A stretch of 64,000 nucleotides of DNA, taken from assembly GCA_025677825.1 (NCBI GenBank), contig JAIXMO010000027.1, forward strand, positions 62,001 to 126,000, read 5' to 3'. Positions 11,108 to 21,181 of the stretch are shown here, piece by piece (within the stretch, counting starts at the first letter, position 1; each line of letters opens with the position of its first letter). The position numbers were made by a program, and so were the translations under genes. The notes beneath the pieces are model-generated. The model did no database searches and had not been told where the DNA came from. It saw only the letters and a list, made by a program, of their open reading frames with translations. This DNA comes from Helicostylum pulchrum. Taxonomy: Eukaryota; Mucoromycota; Mucoromycetes; Mucorales; Mucoraceae.

Positions 11108-13807
11108 ATGACAACAATTTATGTAGACAACCCACCGCCACGATATACAGACCAAATTAGAGACCAGATTCATAAAGTACCTTCTCATGCCAAAAGTTAT
11201 GTAAAGGGTTTGTTCCCAATTGTTCATTGGCTGCCAAACTATAATCTCATTTGGTTCTCTGGCGATCTCACTGCCGCCATTACTATCGGAACTCTCGTCA
11301 TTCCTCAAAGTTTAGCTTACGGTAAAATTACTTGACATTAACTTTCGCAGAGAAAAAAATAAATAGCTGACCTCTTTTTTTTTAAATAGCTAAAATTGCA
11401 AATCTTCCTCCTGTTCTTGGTTTATATACAAGTTTTGTTGGCGTTATCATTTACCCCTTGTTTGGAACATCAAAAGATATCAGTATAGGTAAAAAAAAAA
11501 AAACAAATCAAAAATTTGTAAAAATTTAAATCAACTAAAAACTTATCGTTATTCTTTTGTATCACCTATAGGCGTAAGTGCCATTACCTCTTTGATGGTA
11601 GGACAAGTTATGGGAAGATTTTACGAATCAGCACAATTCATTAGTGGTGATTGGACAGCACAGGAAGCCGCAATTAACATCGCCTTATTCTCAGGATTTG
11701 TCGTTTTTATTATTGGTTTATTAAGATTAGGATCCATCTTTCACTTTATTAGTCAACCTGCCGTCTCTGGTTTCATGGCCGGAAGTGGTCTCACTATTGT
11801 TATCAACCAGTTTAGTAAAATCTTTGGTATCCCCAACATCAATACATCGGAAGCCCCTTACTTGGTGTTTGGAAAGACATTGATCAACTTACATCATTCT
11901 ACTGTCGATGCAGCATTTGGTATCTCTGCGTTAATATACCTCTACGGTGTGAAATATCTATCTCAGTATCTTCTTCGTCGTTACCCTCAACACAATCGAT
12001 TGCTGTTCTTCTTTAATACCAGTAGAAGTATTGTTGTCTTGGTGTTTAGTACCTTGGTCTGTTACATGATTAATCACTTCAGCAATTTCGAAAAGAGTCC
12101 AATCAACATAATTGGTATTGTACCAGCTGGATTCGGACATATGAATGTTCCTGAAATTAAGCCCGATATGCTTAGTTTTTTCACACCTGACCTTCCTGGT
12201 ATCATTGTACTTCTTATTATGGAACACGGTGTTATCGCTAGTAGTCTGGGAAAAATATCTGATTATAAAGGTAAATTATTATTTATATTAGAAACTCGTA
12301 TGAGTATTACTAACCTTAACTTTAAAAAATAATAGTCGACATGAGTCAAGAAACTTTAGTAATTGGGTTGTCCAATATGTTTGGCGCGTTCTTTGGTGCA
12401 TACACTTGTACTGGTGCATTTACACGTTCAGCTGTCATGTCAAAGTCAGGCGCTCGTACACCTATGACAAGTTTCTTTGTTGGTATTATTGTAGTCTTGG
12501 CAATCTATGTATTTACACCTGCATTTACCTATATACCCAATGCCTCCTTGGCTGCCATTATTGCTCACTCTGTTACTGACTTGATCTTTGGTCCCACCGT
12601 TTGGAAAAAGTTCTGGGACTTGAACCCTGGGGAGCTTTTAATTTTTGCATTAGCGTATATTATTGCACTTGTTGCACGTATTGATGTCAGTGTCTATGTC
12701 CCCGTTGCAGTCTCTTTGGTGATTCAACTGTATCGTACGGCTCGGCCCAACTATGCTGTACTGGGGCGTATGGATTTAGATGTTGAACAACAAGGTCATG
12801 AATATGCTTTGGATGAAAAGACCCCTCCACGCAAGGCAGATCAAATGCTCTACGATATTGATTCATTAGACCACACATTGTTTTACCCGGTCAATCATCA
12901 CACGCTTGGTAAATATACTCGTCCCATCGACTCTGGTATCGTCTGCTTCCAACCGCTTGAGAGCATCGTGTTTCAAAATTCGGATTATTTCTTTGAGAAA
13001 TTAATCGATGAAGTGCAGGCGAAGACACGACGTGGAAAGCCGCTTGCGGAAAAGGTCGGTGATCGTACGTGGAATAATGCCGGATCGGCAGGTAAAGAGC
13101 AGGAAAAACCGTTACTGCATTCAATTGTTCTCGATCTATCTGGCGTGCATCAAATGGATTACTCGGGCATGGAGGCGTTAAAGAGTGCTGCAGTTCAGAT
13201 CGAAAGGTACGCAGGAAACCACGTTCATTGGTACATTGTTACAGGCGATTCGGGAACAGTGCGCAAGTCCCTTTTGTTTGCCGGGTTCGGAAACCAGCGT
13301 CGTGATGCTAAACATGTAGGCGAGTTTATATCGGACCTTCGTCACGGGGTAGAAGAAGGTGGCCATTTGCCCGGTATTGAAGGGTGTTGTAGTTTTGTAC
13401 AGGATGTGTCGGATAATGAAGAAGAAGATGAAAAGAAGCCGCGTACGTTTGATAACGTGGTGACTATAGAGCAAGCGCGTCGTCCAAGTAGATTGCATTT
13501 AGGTGATAATCATCCTCAAGAGTCGATTGTTACGTTAGAAAACGCTGGTGCAGAAAAGTTGGACAAGACCATGAGCAATGAATCGGCTCAGTGGTGTTAC
13601 TGTAATATTAGATCAATCCCGTCAAGTGGACAGACGTTGAGTAGAATTTCAGCAGTTCATGATTTGTACCCGTACTTTTTCAAATCGATTCATGAAGCGG
13701 TACGCACGGCACTTTTGAATAAGCAAGATAATGATCAGTGTAAGCTGGATCAAATCAGTATTATATCCGATAGAGGAACTGATTCTGTTGGAGAGAGCAG
13801 TTCTTAA
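11108..13807 (+). CDS. SulP-family sulfate permease with STAS domain
   Basis: Plasma-membrane or endomembrane anion transporter of the SLC26/SulP family, predicted to import sulfate. Exons 11108-11321, 11390-11488, 11572-12270 and 12336-13807 encode 827 residues. The SulP signature is clear: [20 protein letters not shown], then GTSKDISIG, then about ten hydrophobic helices, and later [13 protein letters not shown] with [16 protein letters not shown]. The cytoplasmic C-terminal half carries a STAS domain (about residues 537-675) with core [17 protein letters not shown], followed by an acidic stretch (EEEDEK) and a long tail without known domain. Every junction keeps frame and restores conserved residues. 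The length and the extended tail recall fungal SulP members such as yeast YPR003C rather than the shorter plant forms. Substrate is inferred from family. Confidence 0.94.
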
Positions 13808-14299
13808 AATATTTCCTTTTTGTAATATTCCCCCCCCCCCCCCCCTCCGTTTTTTTTCTGCAATTTTATTGTATTATACATATTATTATTACTTTTCCTT
13901 TTTTCATTGTATTTCTTTTTTTATATATATACACTATTTTTCTCTTCTTTTTTTCTAATTTTTTTTTTGCAACACTTATAAATAAAACCCTCTCAAAGAA
14001 AAAAAAAAGAAGCTTTTAGAATGAGTATTAAAAAAAAAAATCTTTTTTTTTTTACAGACTTCATATTGGTAACTGAAGCACCCTGTTTAAATAATGGTCT
14101 TATTAGGGACCAGCAGGCTCTTGCAAGCAAATGTTTAATTTACTAAAGATAGATAGCTGTAATTATTTTAGAAAAGGGCATATTCCCAAAGCTATTAGGT
14201 TTGGCTTTTTGTATGAAAGGATTTTTTTTATAAAAAAAAGGTAGCAAGAAAAGATAAAAACTAAGGGTACAACAACTCTTCCAAGGTCTTTCTTTTTTT
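13808..14299. other. Intergenic; poly-C tract after the permease gene
   Basis: A run of 16 C (13830-13845) lies just after the stop codon and would be in the 3' UTR. The rest is T-rich with AATAAA at 13980-13985, a plausible polyadenylation signal, and no gene. Confidence 0.6.
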
Positions 14300-14791
14300 T
14301 TAAAGTTGTTCGTAAGTTTTCAACATCTCATCAATCTCAACAAGATTTCTCTTTATCACGATATTGAATGTATTGCGTTGAAGCTCGAAAGCCGAAGTTG
14401 ACAATGCGGGAGAGTGGGGGAAGGAGATTGGAAGTTGTGCATAACGCACTGGTTCTTGGTTGTTGTAGATAGGTAAAATATAAATGTTTTCACCATCAAG
14501 CGTTGCATTATTACGGCTAAATATGATATTTCGCAGAGGCCTGACCGTCGTTTTCGAAGTATACATAAGCGCGGCTAAAATAATGGGGTTGTTAGCAAAT
14601 AATCATTGCAAAAAAGAAAAGCTATTTAGACTTAGCCGTAATTTAGTTTTTTTACAGACGTGGATAACACCGTTCCAGTTTTTAAACCTTCCCATCAAAA
14701 CATTTGCTTCAACGTTCTCGAAGGAGCGGCTTTGGACACATAGTTGTCTTGTCTGTATACGACAAGACTTACAATAGCTTTTAATGGACAT
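14300..14791 (-). CDS. Hypothetical protein, two exons
   Basis: Splicing 14791-14656 to 14574-14300 with a GT-AG intron of 81 nt gives a 136-residue frame beginning MSIKSYCKSC. I do not recognise it. The N-terminal part has a Cys pair (C-K-S-C) and a further Cys; the middle reads GRFKNWNGVIHV, and the end is charged and helical (NLVEIDEMLKTYEQL). Without splicing both halves are short open frames, and the first would run into a stop. An overlapping frame of exon 2 reads AYVYFENDGQASAKYHI before a stop, which looks protein-like, so a decayed gene with a frameshift is also possible. Confidence 0.4.
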
Positions 14792-15643
14792 GTTAAAGTG
14801 GAAAAATACTTTTGATTTGACACAGAAAAATAAATAAAACAGATGGAATAAGATTAAAAGTATGATAGCGTTTTATTTCTTATTTTTTAGCTGTAAAATC
14901 AATCCCTGTAAAAGGAGGATTGCAAGCTCTCGTTTGTTTATTTATACTAATTTCAATAGTGGTCATACTATTTGTGATTGATTGTTACACCTTAGATTGG
15001 ATTATTAGATCCCATGCTATTTACTTTATATGTTATTATATTTATTTTATGTGTGATTTCACCACAATAAAATGTTTAAAGTGAAAAAAAAGGGGAATTC
15101 TTGTTACACGTTCTATTTACACGTTCAGTAAAAAAAAAAGTGACAGATAACGTACCTTTACGGATATCAGTTTTGCAAAGAAGGGCCAGTATCAGTTAGT
15201 TAGAAAATTAAAAGTGAAGAAAAAGAGAAAGACTCGCTAATTTCAGCAGTGATTTCTTATGTGAGCGATTATTTAAACTCAGGTATCTTAGTGAGCTTTT
15301 TTCTTTTCAGTAGTTATTCACTGTTCGATAATAAGGGTATGTTCGATTTAAGGATGTGGATTTCTTCCAGATTTCGGCCTCCCTTAAATATAGGCACTAC
15401 TATTTAAATAATACAAAATAATGTACGAAGAAAAAAAAGAAGAAGAAGAGAATACTAATTTAAATAAGGAACGACGAATAATTGCTAGGCTGTAGTAACT
15501 TGCAAACAAGATGACAAACTGACCTTAAATATGAGCATGACAGACCAAGTCACATTGACCAAATCTCCTTTAGGCCGAGTATAAAAGCCTGGATTATACA
15601 AGAGTGTGAGAAAATTCACCTTTTTTTAATCTGCAATACAAAT
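14792..15643. other. Intergenic; carries copy 1 of a dispersed repeat
   Basis: No gene seen. Bases 15246-15306 match a second copy at 42126-42186 (entered separately). Sequence just before 15644 is a plausible promoter and short 5' UTR for the isomerase gene (TATAAAAGCC at 15580-15589). Confidence 0.6.
15246..15306 (+). repeat. Dispersed repeat, copy 1
   Basis: A 25-bp block (15246-15270) is identical to 42126-42150. After a short divergent gap, GGTATCT-AGTGAGCTTTTTTCTT is also shared. The similarity fades over the following 60 bp but includes CTGTTCGATA. It is probably a transposable element or MITE remnant. Confidence 0.8.
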
Positions 15644-16545
15644 ATGACCGAAGTAAGTTATCTCTTTTTTTACATGTGTTTCATTTACTTTATAACTTAT
15701 CGAATGATTTATTAGCCTACTCTTTATGGCTACTATAGATCTTCTGCTTCTTGGAGAGTTCGTATCGCTTTAGCTTGGAAGGGAATCGAATATGATTTAA
15801 AGCCTATCGATTTGGTTAAACAGGAACAAGTAAGATATCTAGTAATGTTTAGATAAACAATAATACTTATAAAAAGTTTTATAGAAAAGCGAAGAATATC
15901 GCAAGTTAGTTCCTACACAAAAGGTTCCTGCTTTCGTTACCAAAGACGGTAAGATCATTTCTCAAAGTCAAGCTATTTTGGAATATCTTGAAGAGGCTTA
16001 TCCTGGTAAAGTATTTAAACGCGTCTACGCACATATATTAAAGTAACTAACATATACTATAGAACGCCCTATGTTTCCCAAGGGCTTATACCAAAAGGCC
16101 GAGGTAATAAATTACATCATATTACGTAAAAAAATATGCTAGCAGCTACTAAAAAGGCCATCTGTTTTTTTTAAAGGTTCGAGAAATTTGTCAAATCATT
16201 GCTTGCGATATTCATCCTATTCAAAATTTGGGTGTTCTTGTTCGTGTAGCAGGATCAGATCTTGAAAAGAGAGCAGAATGGGCACGTACATCCATTACTC
16301 TTGGTTTCAAGGGTTTGGAGGCCAGATTAGAGTTATGTAGCGAAAAATACTGTGTAGGCAACTCGATTACAATGGCAGATTTCTTTTTGGCTTCTATTGT
16401 TGGTAACGCTAAAAGATGGGAAGTAGACATGTCTGAATTCCCTCTTATTACACGTATTGATAATACACTTTCAACTTTACCTGAGTTTCAATCTGCTGAC
16501 CCTTTCCGTCAACCTGATTGTCCTGAAGCGTTGAGAAAAAACTAA
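15644..16545 (+). CDS. Maleylacetoacetate isomerase (zeta-class glutathione transferase)
   Basis: Glutathione-dependent cis-trans isomerisation of maleylacetoacetate to fumarylacetoacetate in tyrosine/phenylalanine breakdown; cytosolic. Exons 15644-15652, 15716-15829, 15885-16005, 16063-16103 and 16177-16545 give 217 residues, the usual size. The N-terminal thioredoxin-like half has [20 protein letters not shown], then [12 protein letters not shown] and [12 protein letters not shown], the glutathione-binding elements. The C-terminal helical half includes [15 protein letters not shown]. The first exon codes only Met-Thr-Glu. The zeta-class active-site signature is normally SSCSWR; here the Cys is Ala (residue 14) while both preceding Ser residues remain. 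Family is certain; full catalytic competence is inferred. Confidence 0.94.
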
Positions 16546-16672
16546 AAAGTAATGCAAAACAGTAAAACAAAAAAAAAAGGTCACGCAGTCACCTATAAAA
16601 ATAAATAAATAAATAGAAAACTATTTGCTTTTCCCTATCTCTCTTTTTTTCTTCTTTGTTATAAATATTAAA

Positions 16673-17579
16673 ATGAGTGTAAACTGGGTCATGTTAACAC
16701 AAGATGGTAGAGCACCAGTACCTTTACCACAAGAAAAGATGTTTTTTACTCAAAGTCATGTCAAGTTGGTATTAGATTGTAACGAAACGTAAGTACAAGG
16801 GAAGCATAAAAAAAGCAGAGTTTTTTTTTTTTGTTGGTTTGACACTATATTCGTATTACAGAGCTGGAGGATATCCCGGAAACTCCGAGTAAAGTATTGA
16901 GATATGCAAAATGAAACAAAATATTAAAAGTTATAGTTGTAGAGGGTATTATGAATCTAGTAACGGTACAGTTATTTTATCAAATCAAAGAGTAAGTAAA
17001 AAAAAGAAAAAGATATATAGTTATTATGTGTGTGTGTAAGTATATTAATATTGTACATAGATCGTTTACTTGGCACAAGAAACTTCTGCAGAATTCAAAA
17101 ATTTAAATATTCCCATATTGAACTTTAAAAATTGGAAATTGGAGCAACCTTGGTTTGGAGCAAATTTCGTATCCGGTGTTGTGCTTCCAGTAATATGATG
17201 GGAACAATTTTAGAATTACATAAAAGATATTGAATTTTTATTATTTAGGTTCAAGGTGGTGGTTTAACAAAGGCTGGTAACTTGAAGATAACTTTTATGG
17301 AAGGAGGTAACAAAAGTAATTTAAAAAATAGATGTACAACATAAAAAAATAATACATTTTTTTCTTTTAAAGGCGCTATTGAATTCACTACCATTCTTCG
17401 TAACTTGCTTGAAAGAATTGGAGGTAATATATATATATACATATAACAAAGTAATATTACCCTTTACTTATTTTATATATACAGAATCAAATGAAATACC
17501 CAGAGAATATGAACCATTGCCCGCATATCAGCAACCTCCCCCACCAGCAGATGATTTACCACCACAATACTCAGCTTAA
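16673..17579 (+). CDS. WBP2-like GRAM-domain protein with PPxY motif
   Basis: Homologue of WW-domain binding protein 2, an adaptor with a PH-like GRAM domain and C-terminal proline motifs that bind WW domains (for example of Nedd4-type ubiquitin ligases). Seven exons: 16673-16788, 16862-16888, 16943-16991, 17061-17189, 17249-17306, 17373-17423, 17485-17579, giving 174 residues. GRAM features are NGTVILSNQRIVYLAQE, NFKNWKLEQPWFGANFVSG and the Gly-rich VQGGG with LKITFMEGGAIEF. The tail contains LPAYQQPPPP and ends PPQYSA, a PPxY motif at about 169-172. Exon 2 is only 27 nt but is needed to keep frame. The last 12 codons and 3' flank are duplicated about 2.4 kb downstream. Confidence 0.88.
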
Positions 17580-17659
17580 AATATTTCCACGTTGTCTTAG
17601 CTACCATGACACAATAAAATGATCAAATGGACTCTTTTTATTTATTTACTTATTTTAAA
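17544..17659 (+). repeat. 3' end of WBP2-like gene, original copy of a duplicated segment
   Basis: Covers the last codons, stop and 3' flank with AATAAA. It is nearly identical to 19915-20025, with a few substitutions and one 5-bp deletion in the second copy. Confidence 0.9.
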
Positions 17660-17752
17660 ATATTAATATGCTTCTTTTGTTCTTCTTGAAGCTGGCTTCC
17701 AGGACGATTTAACGTGTTCATAAATTTTTCAACCAGGTTCATTCTTTAGTAT

Positions 17753-17800
17753 TTTGGCCCAGCCAACCTGATCAGTTCGCTCGGAAATACCAGCTAATCT
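17753..17800 (+). pseudogene. Possible Tc1/mariner transposase scrap
   Basis: One frame reads FWPSQPDQFARKYQ, reminiscent of the WPxQSPDLNPIE block near the end of Tc1/mariner DDE transposases, with degraded matching residues upstream (FFNQVHSLV) behind a stop. A second WPSQ-coding block occurs at 19907. Too short to be sure. Confidence 0.25.
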
Positions 17801-18154
17801 TGCAGACTTGACAGCCGAAAAAAAAAAACTTAATCTTCAAAGTATACACTTTAGTAACCATCTTGAGTTAAGTGGCGACTGGTATAAGGATGCTGAGAAG
17901 ACTTTACTAATCAACTCTTTTTTTATATATCCAATCCATACTGGGATGGAGTCTAATATGCCACCAGCAGGTTTGAAACTTGTACATTTTTACTTTGTTT
18001 CAATTTTTTTTTCGAAATAAAAGACACTTCAACTCACATTTTTCATTATCAATAATAATATTAGAGGTATTATCGTTCATTTTTTTTTTTAGGATATACG
18101 ACGTACTTTTACGTATTGAAGCTATCTTAAATCATCCTTATAGATACTTGTATA

Positions 18155-18270
18155 AAAATGGGACAACCAAACAAATTTAAGACACTAATATTGAAAATGG
18201 GACAACCAAGGAAATTTGGGACACTTCTTTGAAAATGGGTCACTTTTTTAAAAGTGGGGTATTCAATTAA
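18155..18270. repeat. Degenerate ~40-bp tandem repeats
   Basis: Three imperfect units built on AAAATGGGACAACCAA followed by AAATTTGGGACACT. The third unit is the most diverged. It may be the terminus of a decayed DNA transposon. Confidence 0.6.
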
Positions 18271-18611
18271 AAGTGACAACAATATGAAGATTTAATAGTT
18301 TTATGGTTTAACATGTGTTTTATTGTTCAGATTACACGTCCCAGAAATTATTGTGTTGGATGTACTTGTCTAGCAATCGTCCAACCAGTCCTCGTGTTGA
18401 GAATTGACAAGATTCAGGGATTCTTTGACGGTTTCACGAATAACAATAGCCGAGCATAGAGTTAGGATTACAATCTGAAAAAAAAAAACGTGTTGATATC
18501 ATCACTGATATGTATAAAGGGTTTTGAACCTTATTATTCTTGTTATATATCTGCTGAGTCTGTCAGCATGTAATAATGTCGATGATAATCCTGAATGTAC
18601 GAGTCTGACGA

Positions 18612-18716
18612 CTCTCAATTTTAACAACGGTTCTCTTGGTTCTCGCATTGATGAAGAACGTAACAAAGTGGAATAACTAGTGTGAGTTGAATATTTAGTG
18701 AATCATCGAGTCTTTA
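18612..18716 (+). pseudogene. 5.8S rRNA pseudogene fragment
   Basis: The stretch contains TCTCTTGGTTCTCGCATTGA, GATGAAGAACGTAACAAAG, ATAACTAGTGTGAGTTGA and GTGAATCATCGAGTCTTTAA. These line up in order with eukaryotic 5.8S rRNA (TCTCTTGGTTCTCGCATCGATGAAGAACG ... GTGAATCATCGAATCTTTGAACGC), and the details resemble Mucor-type 5.8S. Several differences are C-to-T or G-to-A. The conserved 3' part after CTTTGAACGC is lost. I see neither the end of 18S nor the start of 28S around it, so this is an isolated relic and not an rDNA unit. Confidence 0.8.
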
Positions 18717-19906
18717 AGAGACTTTGGCAATTTTACAAAACCTTCTTCCGTGAATTTTGTGGAATGGTTGCCTTCCATCAACTTTCCAGTCTCTGATGCG
18801 CTGAATTCCATTGTAATGAATGTGAACTAGTGTGGGTGTCGAAGATTAGATTCATCTTACGGCCCCATCTTACTAAATTGCATTTTTTTTCAACCGCTGA
18901 GATAGCTCGTTGTTTTTTCGTGTTTTTGAGGCAAAGCTCATAGGCTCGCCAATATCCGAATTTATAAATGTTAGTCCAACGATTTTTTTTAGATAGGAAT
19001 TAAATTAATAACTTACACAGCCACGTCCAACTTATCCTCTGCTTCAAAAACTGATTAGAATATTGACCAAACGTGACTCTGGTACCATTGCTCCAGATGT
19101 GATTTAGAGAAGTTGCCTGGTTCGTATTGACGTAGCAAAATTTTTGTTGATACCGTATACCCATATCAGGGAGCATTTTCGAATTTTGAATTCATTCTCT
19201 TTGTTTCGAATGCTTGTAAGGCCTTTCTTTTCAGGATCTCATTTCTACAGTCGGGAGATTTGAGGCGATCCTATAATTTCTGAGGAAACCAAAGTTCTTG
19301 AGGCACAGCCAATTTACGCAGCAGATTAAAAAAAAAAAACGAGGCATTTTTTCATAGTACCCCTTTTTGCACCGATACAACCATACCACAGAAAAAGACT
19401 CTTTTCGAAGGATGCGCACATAATTATATAAGAGATACTTGCTTAAGTATGAATTCATAGTTAAAAAGGAAAAAAAAAGGGGGAAAAAAAAAGGAAAAAA
19501 AAAAGGAAAAAAAAAGAGGAAAAATAAAATAAAATGAATAATAACTTTAATCATGATAAAAGAGGAATCTATTCTATCATACTTTTTTTTTCGCTTACGT
19601 ACTCGTATTTATACATTAACGAAAGACTGATTTTTATTATATTAATTTAACTTGATAAATTTATGCGACGAACCGTTTTACGAAGTTCAAACCATTCTAG
19701 TAACAAAACTAGTTTTTATTAAAAAAGATGTGGTATAGGTAAGCCAGTTATAAATACGGATCAAACTCATTTTTTTCCATCATCAATGTATTCGCCTTGA
19801 ACATATTCGCGAAATACTTGTTTCTACATCCTCCAACGTCACAGTCTGGACGACCAACAGCACATCTCCGTTATAAGAGGCAGACATGGCCCAATTTTTT
19901 TTTGTG
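18717..19906. other. Relic sequence without recognisable gene
   Basis: Moderate base composition, no long open frame on either strand, and purine blocks near 19460-19530 (GGGAAAAAAAAAGG repeats). Probably decayed transposon or inserted DNA between the two copies of the WBP2 3' end. Confidence 0.5.
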
Positions 19907-19914
19907 TGGCCCAG

Positions 19915-20025
19915 CCAGCAGATGATTTACCACCACAATACTCAGCTTAAAATATTTCCGCGTTGTCTTACCATGACACAATAAAATAATCAAATGAACC
20001 CTTTTTATTTATTTACTTATTTTAA
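19915..20025 (+). repeat. Duplicated copy of the WBP2-like gene 3' end
   Basis: Starts CCAGCAGATGATTTACCACC, runs through the same last codons and TAA, and ends in the shared TTTATTTACTTATTTTAAA. It has no upstream exon, so it is a non-functional copy. An 11-bp TGGCCCAGCCA precedes it and also occurs at 17755. Confidence 0.9.
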
Positions 20026-20154
20026 ACTACATATATATAAAAAAAAAGAGTTTAAAAAAAGGGTAAAGAAAAAAAAAGATATATTATACATGTATTATTA
20101 TATATAATTTGTACTCGTATATATTTACAGGAAAAAAAGAAGTATACATATCAG

Positions 20155-21181
20155 TTAACCAAATGTTGATACAATATGAGCTAATTGATGTAAACCATCA
20201 GTTGAAGGACTTTCATCTTCATCCATTGGGTCTTCTTTTGGTTCTTCTTTTGTAGGATAATTCCCACTACCTTGATTTGGTGTGACGTTACCTTGTTCTC
20301 CCCCTTGCGCAGGATGAAGTAACGTATAAGGGAAGCCCGAATTTTGTGGTCTTGAAAAAGTTAAGGGGCGATGTTGATAAAAGAGAGTAGTTGAAGAATT
20401 AGAAGGACTTAGGGATGGTTCGTTATTATTGTTATCAGGCGAAGTGGGTCTAGAATGAATTGTTTCATCAATAATATGGTGAATAGAAGGAAGAGATGTA
20501 GATGATGAATGTGATAAAGTAGGTGAAGGAGAAGATGGTTCATTTTGAGAAGGTGGAGTATTCACTTTTTTTAAAGTAGAAGGAGTTCTTGCTATTGACG
20601 ATAATGGTACAGGAAAGTTAAATCGAGAATTTGTTGATAAAGGAGATGACCTTAAAGATTGATGATAATTAGAAAGATGTTGATCAATAGTTAAAGGTGG
20701 TTCAATTTGAACTGGGTCAGATTTAATACGATGATGAGCATGAAGGCGTGGTCTAGGTCTTGCTTCATCAATCACTCCTCTCTTTTGACTTCTTCTAGAT
20801 TTTGGTGACATATGAGTTCTATAATGTTGCATCATATTATCTTGACGTGAAAACCTGGATTGGCAACCAGGAAAAAGGCAGGGGAAATTCTTTTCACCTG
20901 TATGAATCCTGTTATGTCTAGCCAAATGACCACTAAACAAATTATATTTTTTAGTCATTTAATAAATAAAGTGTTATTATTATTATTTACCTGGTAGTAA
21001 AACTTTTATTACATCCAGGCTCGACACAATGATATTTTCTTTTTGACTGTTGTGAATCTGACCAATCTTCAGAAGTAGGTGAAGTAGGCACTCTTATTAC
21101 TGTTTGTGGTTCATCGTTTGTGTTTAATAAACTCACTTGTCTGCCTGATGCATTTTTTACTGATAATAATCCTTCGTTCAT
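20155..21181 (-). CDS. C2H2 zinc-finger transcription factor (Nrg1-like fingers)
   Basis: Two tandem C2H2 fingers in a nuclear DNA-binding protein. Exons 21181-20991 and 20932-20155 (57-nt intron) give 322 residues. Finger 1, CVEPGCNKSFTTSGHLARH, is completed across the splice site (SGHL), with Cys 52/57 and His 70/74. The linker IHTGEKNFPC leads to finger 2, CLFPGCQSRFSRQDNMMQHY with RTH. This pair with a basic KSRRSQKRG tail resembles fungal Nrg1/Nrg2-type glucose repressors. The rest is Ser/Pro/Asn-rich and disordered, ending acidic (KEEPKEDPMDEDE). The start at 21181 is the first Met of the frame, preceded by a GA/CT-rich promoter. The regulatory role is inferred from the fingers only. 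Confidence 0.88.
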
